A stretch of DNA of 64,000 nt from positions 42,110,741-42,174,740 of the forward strand of contig NC_062213.1 of NCBI RefSeq assembly GCF_902686445.1. Direction: 5' to 3'. This document shows, piece after piece, positions 33,582-44,770 of this stretch (within the stretch, counting starts at the first letter, position 1; every line of letters starts with the position of its first letter). The notes below the pieces were generated by a model. That model saw only the letters and a program-made list of their open reading frames with translations. It made no database searches and had not been told where the DNA came from. The stretch is from Sciurus carolinensis. Taxonomy: Eukaryota > Chordata > Mammalia > Rodentia > Sciuridae. The position numbers and the translations under genes were made by a program.

Positions 33582-33720
33582 ATGAAGTCAGCACATAAAA
33601 GAGATACTTGTGGGCTCATGTTTATATGGCACTATTCTCAATAGTGTGCCAAGATTTGGTATCAGCTTAGGTGTCTGTCAACACATGAATAAAGAAAATA
33701 TGGTACATGTAAAAAATAAA
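33582..33720 (+). mobile_element. Ancient L1 ORF2 fragment, sense
   Basis: Directly after the young L1 tail the text aaggaaatgaagtcagcaca, ctcatgtttatatggcacta, ttctcaatagtgtgccaaga, tgaataaagaaaatatggta matches an older L1 ORF2 C-terminal region. Confidence 0.75.
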
Positions 33721-33729
33721 AACAAAAAT

Positions 33730-33878
33730 TCCCTCACTTTCCCTCTCTATGAAATAAGGCTGCTAATGAATGCATGTGTAACCTCATAGGCTGTTCTAGA
33801 GCTTAAACCAGAAAATGTATACACAGTAGCACAGTGCCTGACAGCTAGTAAGTTCTCAATACATGCTACTATATTATG
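33730..33878 (+). repeat. MIR 3' half, sense
   Basis: tctatgaaataaggctgcta, acctcataggctgttctaga, gcacagtgcctgacagctag, taagttctcaatacatgc follow the MIR 3' order. Confidence 0.7.
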
Positions 33879-33879
33879 A

Positions 33880-34262
33880 TGACTCAAAGTTTATAGAGAG
33901 GATGAGAGAGAATGGTCTATGGTACTATTCACCAAGAGGTGCATAGAGTGTGAGGATGGAAGAAAGAAGCAAGTTGCATTTTGAACTAAATTTGAGATTC
34001 TTGAGGGACATGAAGTGAGATATCTAGTTGGGCAATGACTCTGGAACTCCAGTGAGAGGCTTTGAGATGGTCATTGATTAGGTCACAGAACTGGATATGA
34101 TCACTTACAGAGAGTCTCCCTGGTAGTGGGAGAGGAGAGGACCGAGACAGCACTCTGCAGCCCCCAACACTCACGGTCAGCCTGCAGGAGGAAGAACCAG
34201 AAAGGGGAAACAAGAAAACTCGTGTCCCTCTGTGAAAATTGAAATCTATCCATAGGGATGAT
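33880..34262. other. Unassigned sequence
   Basis: No recognised repeat; the 93-codon minus frame at 33986-34267 has no family features. Confidence 0.5.
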
Positions 34263-34264
34263 CT

Positions 34265-34445
34265 CATATCTGAAGTGTTACAACACCTTCACACTCATTA
34301 TCTACGTTCATGCTCTCAGCAATCCTGTAAAGGGCTCTTCAACTATGCACACTGCAACTCAGGTTTTCAAATGGCAGACCTAAGATTTGAGACCAGTTCT
34401 CTCTGTTCCAAATCTAGTGTTCTCTCCTCTGGATTTGGCTTTTGG
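34265..34445 (-). repeat. MIR SINE, antisense
   Basis: cactcattatctacgttcat, ctcagcaatcctgtaaaggg, ggcagacctaagatttgaga and ctaGTGTTCTctcc resemble an inverted MIR with the middle compressed. Confidence 0.5.
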
Positions 34446-34447
34446 GG

Positions 34448-34482
34448 AAAAAACAAAAACAAAAACAAAAAACAAAAAACAA
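34448..34482. repeat. (AAAAAC)n simple repeat
   Basis: Tandem A5-6C units. Confidence 0.95.
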
Positions 34483-34834
34483 GTGAAGTGTAGACTTGAG
34501 CTAAATAAACTCTTTCTGTAATTCTTGGGACTATAGAACCCTTTGTGATTCTTTGAGCAGTTACATATTGGTATCCTTTCAGTTGTACCCAGACTGGAAT
34601 CTTTTGGTAGCTACCCTTTGGGCTGGGCCCAGTTGACCAGGAGGCTTAACCTTGAGGGGTCAGAGTTGAAGAATAGGCTCCCTTTTTCAGGGTGGGTAGG
34701 TAAAGAAGGATGGAATACAGAGGTTCTTGCAGGTATCCTGAAGATGGTTGGATTTTTTTTGCTCTCATCTTGCCCTAGGTGAGGGACAATGACTGTTTTC
34801 TTCAGATTTTCTGCCTTTTCTCTTTCATTGGATG

Positions 34835-34950
34835 AGAAGGCATGAGTTGGGCTACTCTGAATTTAAATTCTGGTTCTTTTACTTGCCAGCTACATGAACT
34901 TGGGCTTGTCACTTAACTCATAGAAGATTTGGTTACCTTTTGCAGGAAAT
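34835..34950 (+). repeat. MIR core, sense
   Basis: ctgaatttaaattctggttc, ttttacttgccagctacatg, aacttgggcttgtcacttaa are MIR core segments in order. Confidence 0.7.
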
Positions 34951-35034
34951 TGGTCTAGCAGTCTCTTCCTAAAGGATTTGTTGTGTTTGGCAAATGTTGA
35001 TGCTATAAACAATTTGAGTCTTGATTCAGACTAA

Positions 35035-35640
35035 AACCCCTCTGTGGGTCTCCATTGCTCTGGGACAAAGTCCACTCTATCTCAACTGGACTGAAGCTCC
35101 TTGGAAGGCTCAGCCTCTACCTTTCAGCCTCTTCCTGTAACATGGATTCCCAATGCCCTCAGCCTTCTTCCTGTTCCTGCTTCTTACCAAGAACCCTCTC
35201 GCCACAGGCCTTTGCATCTCCTCTGTTGCCTCCTTCCCTATCTTCTTTCCTCCTTGACTGTTTAAATTTTTGATTGAACCCAGAGGTGCTTAATCACTGA
35301 GCCACATCCCCAGACCTTTTAAAATTTTATTTAGAGACATGGTCTCACTGAGTTGCTTAGGGCCTCACTAAGTTGCTGAGGCTGGATTTGAACTTGTGAT
35401 GCTCTGCTTCAGCCTCCTGAGCCACTGGGATTATGGGTGTGAGCCACTGCTTCTATCTCTGCTCACCTTTAAGAAGTCAGTTCCTGTGTTCAGGCTCCAG
35501 AGAATCCTTCTCTGACTTGTAGACAAGTTCACCCCCATACTCTCTCTCTGTGCTTAGCATAGGTGTGATTTTTTTTCCTATTGATTTGTGTGGTTTTGAA
35601 TTCATGACTGGAAAGAATAGAACTTTGTTTTGTTTTTGTT
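35035..35640 (+). repeat. L2 LINE 3' region split by a SINE, sense
   Basis: Left part 35035-35260: ccattgctctgggacaaagt, ccactctatctcaactgg, caggcctttgcatctcctct. Right part 35453-35640: ctctgctcacctttaagaag, gagaatccttctctgacttg, ctctgtgcttagcat. The two parts are consecutive in L2, so the SINE inserted into it. Confidence 0.75.
35262..35452 (-). mobile_element. B1-dID SINE, antisense
   Basis: tttttgattgaacccagagg, atcactgagccacatcccca, then inverted B1 half (ttagggcctcactaagttgc, gagccactgggattatgg). The T tail is short and no clear TSD remains, so this is probably an older copy. Confidence 0.93.
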
Positions 35641-35874
35641 AACTTTGAATTCAAAGGCTTGTAGCTCATGACGGAGTAAATTCTCAATATTTGTTCATTA
35701 ACCAAATGGATGAGATAATGTATGTGAAATTCTTGATAATCAGAAGTGCTTGATCAATTTCAGTCTCTCTCATTGACTCAAGAATTGTGCCAGACATCTC
35801 TCATGGCTGTGAGGCTCTGAGGCCCTCTAGAAGATAATATTCCTTTATGAAATTAATATGGTCTTTGAACTTGT

Positions 35875-35995
35875 GCTAAAACAGCTTGACTCCAGGTTTG
35901 CGTACTAACTGAGCAAGTTTTGTCATTACTCTCACTTTCCAATTCTTTGTCTGCAGAATGGGACAATAATACATTCCAGGACTGTTCTGATTTTT
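35875..35995 (+). repeat. MIR fragment, sense
   Basis: gcttgactccaggtttgcgt, tgagcaagttttgtcattac, tttgtctgcagaatgggaca, ataatacattcc follow the MIR core and 3' order. Confidence 0.55.
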
Positions 35996-35999
35996 GTTC

Positions 36000-37160
36000 A
36001 AATATTTGTGAAATATCTTCTGCATGCCAGGCCTTGTTCTAGCCACTGGAAATATAGCAGAGAACTATATCAATAAAAGTAGTTACTCATATTTTAGTGG
36101 AGAAGACCGAAAATAAATACGGCAAACAAATAGATAGTACGAAGGAGAAAATGCAGCATCAAGGGAGACAGGAGGTGTGTGATTTGAGGAAGTGGGATTT
36201 AAATGAAGAAGTGAAGAATGTAAGAGCATTTTAGGCAGAGGGAAGATAAGAACAAAGGCCCTGCAGCCAAAGTATACTGGGCATAGTTGGGTAAAAGGGT
36301 AGACCTGTGTCCCGAACTGGAGAGGAGGACTACTCATCAGAGAGGTCTGAGAAATGAGAGTGACCAGGTCACATAGGGCTTTAGGGGTCACTATAAGTAC
36401 TCTGATTAAGTTGAGAGGGTTTTGAATAGAGAATTGATGTGCACTTTAATAGGCTCACTTTGGCTGCTGTTTTCAAAGTAGAATGGTCAGAGCCAAAGGA
36501 AGAATCAGGGAAAAGAGTTAGAGGAGAGATACTGGTGGCTTGAATCAGGGTGGTAGCAACAGAAGTGCTGAGGGGTGGTTAGGTTCTCTGTGCATTTTTA
36601 AGGTAAAGCTGATTTGCTGAGAACTTGGTTGTGAGATATTAGAAAAAAGACTCAAAGGTGAATGAACAACAGGAAGAAGGGAAGGAGCTAGCATTTACTG
36701 AGCTGGGGAAAGTTTTGGGAGAATTTGTCATATGGAGTAGAAACCAGAACTTCATGTTTGAACATCTTAGATTTAAGATGCCAAGGAAAAATATCCAATG
36801 GCAGTGAGGTATGAGTGTGGAGTTTGGGAGAGAAATCTGACATGGAGACATGAGTTTTGGAATTGTTTGCAAAGAGGTGGTTTGTAAAGTTATGAGAATA
36901 GATGAGAACAATACCCAGCATAATGTTGATAAATTTGATTTAAAAACAGAGAGATTAGATCCAAGGACTGAAATTTAGAGTTAGGGGTGGTAGGAAATGC
37001 AAGCAAGGGAGGCAGGAGGAAAACAAGTCCAGTGCATTATCCTAGAAGGCAAATGAGGAGAGGAGGGAGTGACTGACTTGGATCAGGTGCTACTGGAACA
37101 TCAAGGAGGATGAGATATGAGAATGCACCATTGGGTTTAGCAGTGGGGAGGTGCATGGTT
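36000..37160 (-). repeat. Long L2 LINE segment with RT remnants, antisense
   Basis: More than 1.1 kb of inverted L2 in order: tgccaggccttgttctagcc, gagcattttaggcagaggga, aggtcacatagggctttagg, ggtggcttgaatcagggtgg, gagctagcatttactgagct, then gatccaaggactgaaattta and atcaaggaggatgagatatg. The last part corresponds to the L2 reverse-transcriptase coding region. Minus-strand frames of 77-102 codons (36083-36391, 36639-36921) are decayed pieces of it. Confidence 0.8.
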
Positions 37161-37499
37161 TTATTATTATATGCACTTATGTGTGTAATGGAGGAAATAA
37201 ATGTAAGCCCTAATAACTTTCTAGGAAGATTGCCTTTCCATTGAAGGGGAGTCTCTTTGGGTCAGCTGAGTCTGGGTTACTGTGTTCAAGAGTATACCTG
37301 GAACCAGAGGCAGTACCAACTGAAGTCAGCTGGGCTCTTTCCATAATGGAGTGAAAAAAAAATGGTTTGGGTGGGCTGGGTGACCCAGAGACAAAGAAAT
37401 GAGGAAGAGTATGAAAAGAGAAAGAGTACGAGAGGCTACTGAAAGGAACTAAGGGTTGTAATGATCAGGGTCAAAGAGACTTGAAGGATGGGGATGATA
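37161..37499. other. Unassigned, possibly more L2
   Basis: Purine-rich sequence next to the antisense L2 that may be its further 5' part; no firm match. Confidence 0.4.
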
Positions 37500-37881
37500 A
37501 TGTTTAAATTAGGCAGCTTTCTATCGCTGTAACAAAATACTCAAGAAAATCAACTTATAAAGAGAAAAAGGTTTATTTTGACTCATTGTTGTAGAGGTTT
37601 CAATCTATAATCAGTTGGCCCCTTTGCTTTGGGACCTGTGATGAGGCAGTATATCATTGTGAGAACACATGGTAGAGCAAAACTACTCACCTGTCACAAG
37701 TCAGGGAGCAAAGAGTGAGTTGAGGCCTGGGGTCCCCCTTTAAGGTACGGCCCCAGTGACCTAAAGATCTCCCATTAGACTCCACCTCTTAAAGTTTCCA
37801 CCACTTCACAATACTGCCACACTGGAAACAAACCTTGAACAAATGGGCCTTTGGGGCCTGTTCAACATCCAAACTATAGTG
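37500..37881 (-). repeat. MaLR-type solo LTR, antisense
   Basis: Starts aaattaggcagctttctatc, contains aaaaggtttattttgactca and ggcccctttgctttggg, and ends gttcaacatccaaactatag. Inverted LTR of the same group as 3105-3488. Confidence 0.78.
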
Positions 37882-38253
37882 TAGTGAATTGCTAGGATGA
37901 AATCATCTCACCTTGTCTAAATCTTCCATCAAGTCTGTGACATACACCGATAGGTTATATGAGTGTGATTTTTAGGGAGGAGTAGAAACTGAGGGATGAG
38001 TTGAATGTCATGCTTGAGTTGGTGTGAGATAGACCAGGTGGAGAATGTATGGGAGGGAAAGATGATCTGTAAATGACTGAAAGCAGCAGGGATAAGAGTT
38101 TTGACCTGTGAATGGTCATGGGAGTGTTAATCTCCCTGGAAATTTTCAGGGAAGGTTTGGATTTCCCAGGTGTTGAGTGGGAGACTTAAGGTGATCTGAC
38201 CTAGATGATAATATCCAGGGACATAGGGGTTACAACTTGGAAGGCAAGAAGGT
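37882..38253. other. Unassigned spacer between two LTRs
   Basis: No firm repeat match; possibly a further piece of the antisense L2. Confidence 0.4.
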
Positions 38254-38258
38254 ATCAG

Positions 38259-38697
38259 TGTTTTAGTTAGCTTTTTTGCTGCCATGACCAAAAAACCCAA
38301 CAAGAACAACATATAGTAGGAAAAATTTATTTTGGTTCACAGTTTCAGATATATCAACTGATAGCAGCTGACTCCATTGCTCTGGGCATGAGGTGAGGCT
38401 GAACAGCACAGTGGAAGGCCATTGTAGAAGAAAGCAACTCAGAACATGGCCCCCAGAAAGCAGAAAGAGTTCTGCAGACCAGGGACGAAATATAAACTTC
38501 AAAGGCACATCCCCAGTGAATCACCTCCTCCAGGCACACCCTGCCTGTCTACAGTCACTACCCAGTTAATCTCTATCAGAGGTTAATGCACAAAGATTAG
38601 GTTAAAACTCTCATGACCTAGTCATTTCACTTCTGAGCTTTCTTGCATCATCTCACACATGAACTTTTGGGGGACACCTCATACCTAAACCATAACA
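38259..38697 (-). repeat. MaLR-type solo LTR, antisense
   Basis: tgttttagttagcttttttg to acctaaaccataaca, with internal atttattttggttcacagtt and tgggggacacctcata. Flanks ATCAG (38254-38258) and ATCAA (38698-38702) look like a 5-bp TSD with one change. Minus frames of 61-81 codons lie within it. Confidence 0.83.
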
Positions 38698-38702
38698 ATC
38701 AA

Positions 38703-39055
38703 AAATTGAAAGGACTCTCAGCAAATGTTCCTTTCATTCCTCTATTCTAGCCCTTTTCTAACCAAATGTAAAAGACTCTCAAAATATAGTATTAATTAAC
38801 CATTGCGATAAACTTCTTGAAGTGGTGCTGGAAGGTAAGACAAGGTCTTTGTTTCCCACCTGTTTGAAGTTGAGGTAGGGGAGAAAAACTAGTGCAAGAC
38901 AGGATGAACTCAAAGGCTAAGTGGAATGGTTGAGATGATTAAAGCTGTGGACTTGTGTGGTTAGTTGATGACAGCATGCTTTGGCCTTCCAGAGGCCCTG
39001 TACAATAATAAAGTACTTTCTCAATAGGGCAATAAATTAGTCAATGTAGGTAAAG
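38703..39055. other. Unassigned sequence
   Basis: No recognised feature. Confidence 0.5.
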
Positions 39056-39059
39056 CTAC

Positions 39060-39470
39060 AGCAAACAGTCCCAAAATTTTGGAGTTTTATTCTAACAAGG
39101 ATTTCTTTCTTGTTCATGGTTCAGACTAATGCAAATCAGTGGGGTTGGAGAGAGGGATGCTCTGCTCCACACTGTCATTCAGGGATCCAGGCTTCTTGTT
39201 TCTTGTGACTCCCTGTCCCCTCAGGCCTCAGGTTCCTTTGCTAACTATGCTGCGTCTGATTGTCCAACAAATGAAAAAAAGTGTGTAGAAAAGGATGCCC
39301 TGATTGCAGTAGCTTCTGTCTAGTAGTGGCATACTACTTGCATACGTAGGGCCAGTGGTAAAGATTGGTCATGTGGCATCATTTAGAGGCAAGGGAGGTG
39401 GAAAAATGTGGTTTAGCTGAAAGCTCCTGAAGGGAAACTGGGTTAGTAAGCATTTAAATTTTAAATAACC
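39060..39470. repeat. Ancient dispersed repeat, family not named
   Basis: ttcttgttcatggttcagac, ctgctccacactgtcattca, gggatccaggcttcttg, ccctcaggcctcaggttcct, gaggcaagggaggtgg. The same style of text appears at 3529-3860. The 64-codon plus frame inside it is not a gene. Confidence 0.45.
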
Positions 39471-39474
39471 CCTG

Positions 39475-40005
39475 CCATAGGCCAGGAGGGGGAAAATAGC
39501 ATAATTATATAGGGAACTTTTTAAATAGAATGTCAAAATCAGGGTGCAGGAAAAAACTTCAATACATTTCATTTCATAAGAGAAAATTAAGAACACAAAT
39601 GAGATGACAAAGTCATTAAATCTGCTTTATAGATTGTGCCTGTTGTGAAAGGATCCCACCCAGCCTCTTTCACTAACATTTTAGCACTTATTTATGGACA
39701 TAATTATGTGCATGTTTTGGTGGTAAAAGCAGCATCTTCAAAGGGCTTCTTGCTCATGTTGAGTCTGAAGTGACTTTTATCATCAGGAGAACATTGGGGA
39801 AGCAGCTCTGTAAGCCACTTTTGGAAAATTTAGAGACCTACCAGGTAAACTTTTTGAAGGAAAATGAGACTTACGGATATAAAAATATGAAGTAAGGCAA
39901 AAGGCATGTGGTTTTTCTCTGATTTTTAGGGAATGGATCAGGTATTTATTTTAATTCAAAGGAGACAAAACCCAGTGTTAGTAACTAGATATAAGATGAA
40001 TATAT
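39475..40005. other. Unassigned sequence
   Basis: No recognised repeat or gene. Confidence 0.5.
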
Positions 40006-40007
40006 AT

Positions 40008-40212
40008 ATATAGCTATTGAAGACTGAATCCAGGGGTAGTTTACCTCTGAGCTACATCTCCAGACCTTTGTAATTTTAATTTTGAGACAGGGTCTCACTA
40101 AGTTGCTGAGGGTCTTGCTAACTTGCTAAGGCTGGTCTCAAACCTGTGATCCTCCTATCCCAGCCTCACAAATGGCTGGGACTATGGGTACACCATACTG
40201 TGCCTGGAATTC
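40008..40212 (-). mobile_element. B1-dID SINE, diverged, antisense
   Basis: gaagactgaatccaggggta, acctctgagctacatctcca, then inverted B1 half (gggtctcactaagttgctga, gtgatcctcctatcccagcc). More diverged than the other copies, so probably the oldest of the set. Confidence 0.9.
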
Positions 40213-42515
40213 TTATTTTTAATCCCAACAATGAACAGTCATTCTGAATAACACACACACATAATTGGCTTTTGAATTAGCCCACATAGCACAATCAGCA
40301 GAACTTTGTTATCCTCAAGCAACATAAGACAGCAGTCTCTCTTTATCCAGAGGAAATATGTTCCAAGTGTCAAACCCTGTACATAATGTGTTTTTTCCTA
40401 TACATACATACCTGTGATAAAGCTTAATTTATAAATTAGGCACAGTAAGAGATCAGCAATAATATTTGATAAGAAAATAGAACAATTATAGCAACGTACT
40501 GTAGTAAGAGTATCACATGTGGTCTCCATCTTGATCTTTAAGACCAGCCTGAGTCAAGATAAATATTAATATTTTTAGACCACAGTTGACTGCAGGTAAC
40601 TGAAACCGTGGGTGGAGGAGCACTGTCCAGGCATCTTCCCTGCATTTGTAGCTAAGTGAGAGTATTTGAGAAGAAGCACGTGACACAGAAATAAGGTATG
40701 TGAGCAGGAGGGTAATTCTGTGGACGGTTTATAAACCATACATACTATTTTCAAAAGAATACTGACATCTTGGGGTAAAAGCTTGTAGTTCTGTCATGTA
40801 CTAGTCATATGCTATTACCTGAAAAGATATCTCCAATATAGCCTTGAAATATGAGAATTCCTTTCATTAACATCCTCATGAACCTTATCACCAGGTTCAA
40901 TGTGGTTTTCTTCTTGATATACTCACTCTTTTGCCTGAGGCTGCCCTACAGGAGGCCATGCCCCAACTTTCCCATAAAAATGACTTCCACATTCCACATC
41001 CCAATTACTCTGAAGGACCTGCCCAAGATGCCTATAAAACCCTACTACAGTCTACACCACCTTCTAACTAATATTCTACATGTGTTTTTGATCATTGAAT
41101 CAGATTTTCAAAAGTCAGGACAGTTTTCCATGTGGAGTTTGAGTAAACATATAAACCTTTGTTATTTATATACATGGTTCAAAAAATAACACATGAGGCC
41201 ACAGTTGTAGAAAAAGCATTGTACTTGAAGGGCTCAATTTTTGGTTCAGTCACTTATTCTCAGAGTAATATTGGGAAGGTTGGTTAATCTTGTTGGGTCT
41301 TAACTCTGACGTGTAGTTACCCTCCGGGTTATTGTGAAACATTGGTGAGTTAATGCAGTCCAAGGTCTTACACAGTGAGGTGCTTATGGTAGGTGCTCAG
41401 GAGATGAACTTGCCTTTGCCTTTATTAGATACTTTTAGGTACCAAAAAGGAAAACACATACAGGTCAAACTGTTCTTGGGAATACTTCTGGTTAAAAGTG
41501 ATGAAAACTTAAATCTTATGTTCATTTGTAAGATGATAAATATTTTGGCTTACTTAGCAGAAAATCCCAGAATTGAGATATCAGAATGTTTTGATCCAGG
41601 AGTTCAGAATGTCATCGAGGCTGCAGGTCCACTTTGCTGGGATTCTCTTGGTTCTGCCCTTCTGGTTTTGGTTTGATCCTTGGGTTAGCTTTTTTATGTC
41701 ATGTGATTGCATCTGCTTCAGGGTCACAGTTTTCTCATTGACATGCCAGGGGAAAAGATAGTTTCTCCTGCCCCAAATATCCAACAATTGCTGTGGACTC
41801 CCCTCTGGTTGGACCATTTGAGGTCATGGGCCCCTCCTTAAACCCATCTATGGACTATGACTAGGAAAATCTGAATCCTCAATCGACTTAGGTCAATCAG
41901 GGCTGACTTTTGTAGCTAGGGAGTGGAGTTAAAATTTCTCAAGTCACAAAGCTGGGGAATTTCTTGTCTTATTAGAAATGAGGGGAGGAATGAACACTGA
42001 GGAGACAAAGCTACTCCTCTGGTATCTTACCACACCACATACTCCCTTCTTCCCAGACACATATATTTTAAAGATTTATACCTACCTGAACCTCATGCAT
42101 CTCTTCTTCAAGGGGTTGTGGTTGATGTGTCTTCCTCAGGTCAGTTTTCAGATGGAGTTGTTCATAGTCTGGTAACTTATAACTAAATAATATCATCCAC
42201 TGCTTGAAGAGCCTGCGAATTGTGCCTCATTATCCAACCTTCCTTTTATAATAGAACTCCTGAGCTGTAGCTGGGCACTTGCTACCCAGTTAGATGCTAC
42301 ATGTGTTATCTTCTTTTGCATCTGCTCCTTGAGTAGGTGTGGCCATGAATGAATTCTTAACAAAGGGATGTGACTAAAAGGCACATGTGCAACCTCCCAA
42401 ATTGCATCCTTATAATATTTTTCTTTTACTTCCTCTCTGTCCCTCTTCCTGGGAGGGAGGATACCCTTTCCCTGTGGTGCTGAATTTGGTAGGCAGAAAG
42501 AGGATCATATCATCC
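40213..42515. other. Unassigned unique sequence
   Basis: Over 2 kb without a named repeat. The longest frames (40851-41189, 112 codons; 41353-41676, 107 codons) show no domain, have no clear splice context, and overlap other frames. Confidence 0.55.
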
Positions 42516-42517
42516 AG

Positions 42518-42693
42518 GGGCAGTGGTTCTCAGATGGTCCTAAACCAGAAGCTCAGGATAAGTTTCGGCAATGCATATTTTGGGTCCTACTGAATTAGAA
42601 ACTATAGCAAGGGGGGGTGCACATGCAGAAATCTCTGTTTTAACAAAATCTTCAGGGTGTTCTAATGCATACTTAGGTTCAAGAGCCACTTTC
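42518..42693 (+). mobile_element. MER5A-like hAT DNA transposon
   Basis: Starts ggcagtggttctcagatggt, with gggtcctactgaattagaaa, agaaatctctgttttaacaa, caaaatcttcagggtgttct and aatgcatacttaggttcaag; this is the MER5A order with both ends represented. Confidence 0.75.
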
Positions 42694-42694
42694 A

Positions 42695-42800
42695 GGGGTG
42701 AATTTTTGCCCCATACCTCTCAACATTTGGCAGTAGTCAATAGTGCTCAGTTTGAAAAATCCTAATCTAATGCTCAGTTTGAAAAATCCTAATCTAATGA
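42695..42800 (+). mobile_element. Deleted MER20-like element with tandem 27-mer
   Basis: gtgaatttttgccccatacc, ctcaacatttggcagtagtc and aatagtgctcagtttg match the two ends of MER20 with the middle missing. The 3' end is duplicated as two identical 27-bp units, 42744-42770 and 42771-42797. Confidence 0.65.
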
Positions 42801-42954
42801 AACAGAGGTGGGATCCCTGGCTAACCTGTAGAGAACTGTCCACTTACCTTGGTCTGTCCTCCAGACACCAGTGACTTGTGGCCAATGAACTCTTGAAGTG
42901 GCTAGTCTGATTTGAGCTAGGCTATAGATGAGTACAGAAAAACAAAATCTCAAT

Positions 42955-43115
42955 AATGGTTTATATTGATTACATGTCAAAATGATATTTTGGGCATATT
43001 AATTTAAGTGAAATATATTGTTAAATTATTTTCATCTATTTTTTAACACAGATACTAGAGAATTTCAAATTACACTTGAATTACATTTCTTTTGGAGAGT
43101 GTTGTCCTAGACAAA
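42955..43115 (+). mobile_element. hAT-type DNA transposon 3' half
   Basis: atattgattacatgtcaaaa, tgatattttgggcatatta, agtgaaatatattgttaaat, tactagagaatttcaaatta and the end ttttggagagtgttgtcct match a common hAT element ending ...ttggacagcgctg. Confidence 0.65.
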
Positions 43116-44770
43116 AGAAAGAGAAACTCCTTTTTTTGAGCCACTTTATTTTTAGGTCTTTCTGTTTGTTCCTCTTTCTATTAAAAACCTGTAAATATAA
43201 AATGATGAAGGTTAACTTCAAGGAAATTTTATTTGAAAAAAATGTAGTGAGACACTACATATTGGTCATTGGTTGACTGTGTATGTCACATTCTGCTTGA
43301 CAGGAACAGTGAAATGTCCTTGTCAAGGCAATGCAATGAGTTCTATGGCCAGTCAAATCCTAGCTGCAATGGACAAATCTCCTTTGTCCATTGCCCTTCT
43401 TGGCCATCTGAGATCAATATTGGTGCATACACCCTTTCTGGAATCTGTGTTTACTTGGAGCCCAATATTTTTTTGGTGCGAATTTGGGGGCCTGGGACAT
43501 GCCTCAGAGGTTGAGTAATCACAGGTTGTTGTCAGCAAGGCTTGGGTTTCTTGGGCTGAACCAAATTCCTTAAAAACTTAGAAGACTCCTGTCTATTTTC
43601 CTCCCATCAATTCCATGAGCTGGTAATCAAAGCCAGAGTTCTTGTCTAGCCATCTCTGAGTCTGGGAATTCCTGTCTCCTAGCAACAGGCTTCAGTACTC
43701 TGCTCTGTGCTGCCAAGATAGTCAGGGATGGACACTTGGCCAAACTTCAGCCATCCATTGACTGCTTTCCTGAAGAACAGCCAACCCAGGCTGCTGCCCC
43801 ACAGAGGACTGGGCACTTTGAGGGAGCAGATTGCCGGATCCTCACTGTGATTGTTCATTCCAGGCATATGAGGAAGCAGTTGATCAGCAGAAGCAGGGGC
43901 AGCAGGCGCTGAGATGTGGTGAAGTCACTGTAATGGCTGAGCACTTGAATAGGAGCAATGGTCCTCTGCTGCCAAGGGACCGCAAGGTCAACAGCTGTTT
44001 CTATCCTAAATGAAGATCTGTCTTTTAAATATCATTCTGGGCTCCATAAAGCCTGCTTATGTGGCCAGGGTGGGGATTTTCATAACTGAGAGCAGGGTGA
44101 ACTATTTATATAAGAAATCCCATCTAAGAGTCTTCTGGACCTACACAATATCATTCCAGGAGTGCATCCTGGTCATGGACCGCCACAGTCTGTACACAGT
44201 GCACCCCACTCCAGTGGGTGCTTGCTGGGTACTCTAAGTCCCCTTCTTTTTGAAATGGACAGACTAAAATCCCCTCTTAGACTTGTAAGTAGATTTTTCT
44301 GGCAGAATAATGAGCCCCCTCTTGCCATTAATCTTAATAGGTTTGGGGGCTAACAAAATCCATTTTCCCAAGGTCGGAATTATTCTTAAGTGGACTTTGG
44401 GAAACATTTTAACCTTTTTGTCACTCAGGCTGAAGAATTAAAATGCATTTCTGGAATTTTTTTCTGGGGTTACCAGGAAGCCAGAGTGAGGCGTGACTGC
44501 CTTTGTGTATTTTTCTTTACAAAAACTTTGATATCAAGGGACATGGGCCCTTCTTAGCTCTGGTTTGTGTTTGTATCTCCCTGTTTCATGCACATTCCCA
44601 GTGGATATTTCTAGGAAAAAAGAAGTAGCATAATGATGGACCAAGGAAAATAAATGTTTTTATGAAGCAAACAGGCCAAAACTGAAAAACTAGGAACAAC
44701 TCTGACCCTGGGATTTCCACCCTCCTTATAGCCCAGGCCACTGGGTCACTGGCTTTGTATCAGATTCTCA
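43116..44770. other. Unassigned unique sequence
   Basis: No repeat recognised. Several 60-81 codon frames occur. One (43831-44013) follows a fair acceptor (ttcattccag, ending 43863), but no well-supported donor or homology was seen. Confidence 0.5.

Noticed and set aside
43831..44013. Possible exon (60 codons) after a ttcattccag acceptor
   Set aside because: No convincing donor and no recognisable protein; kept only as a note in the unassigned region.
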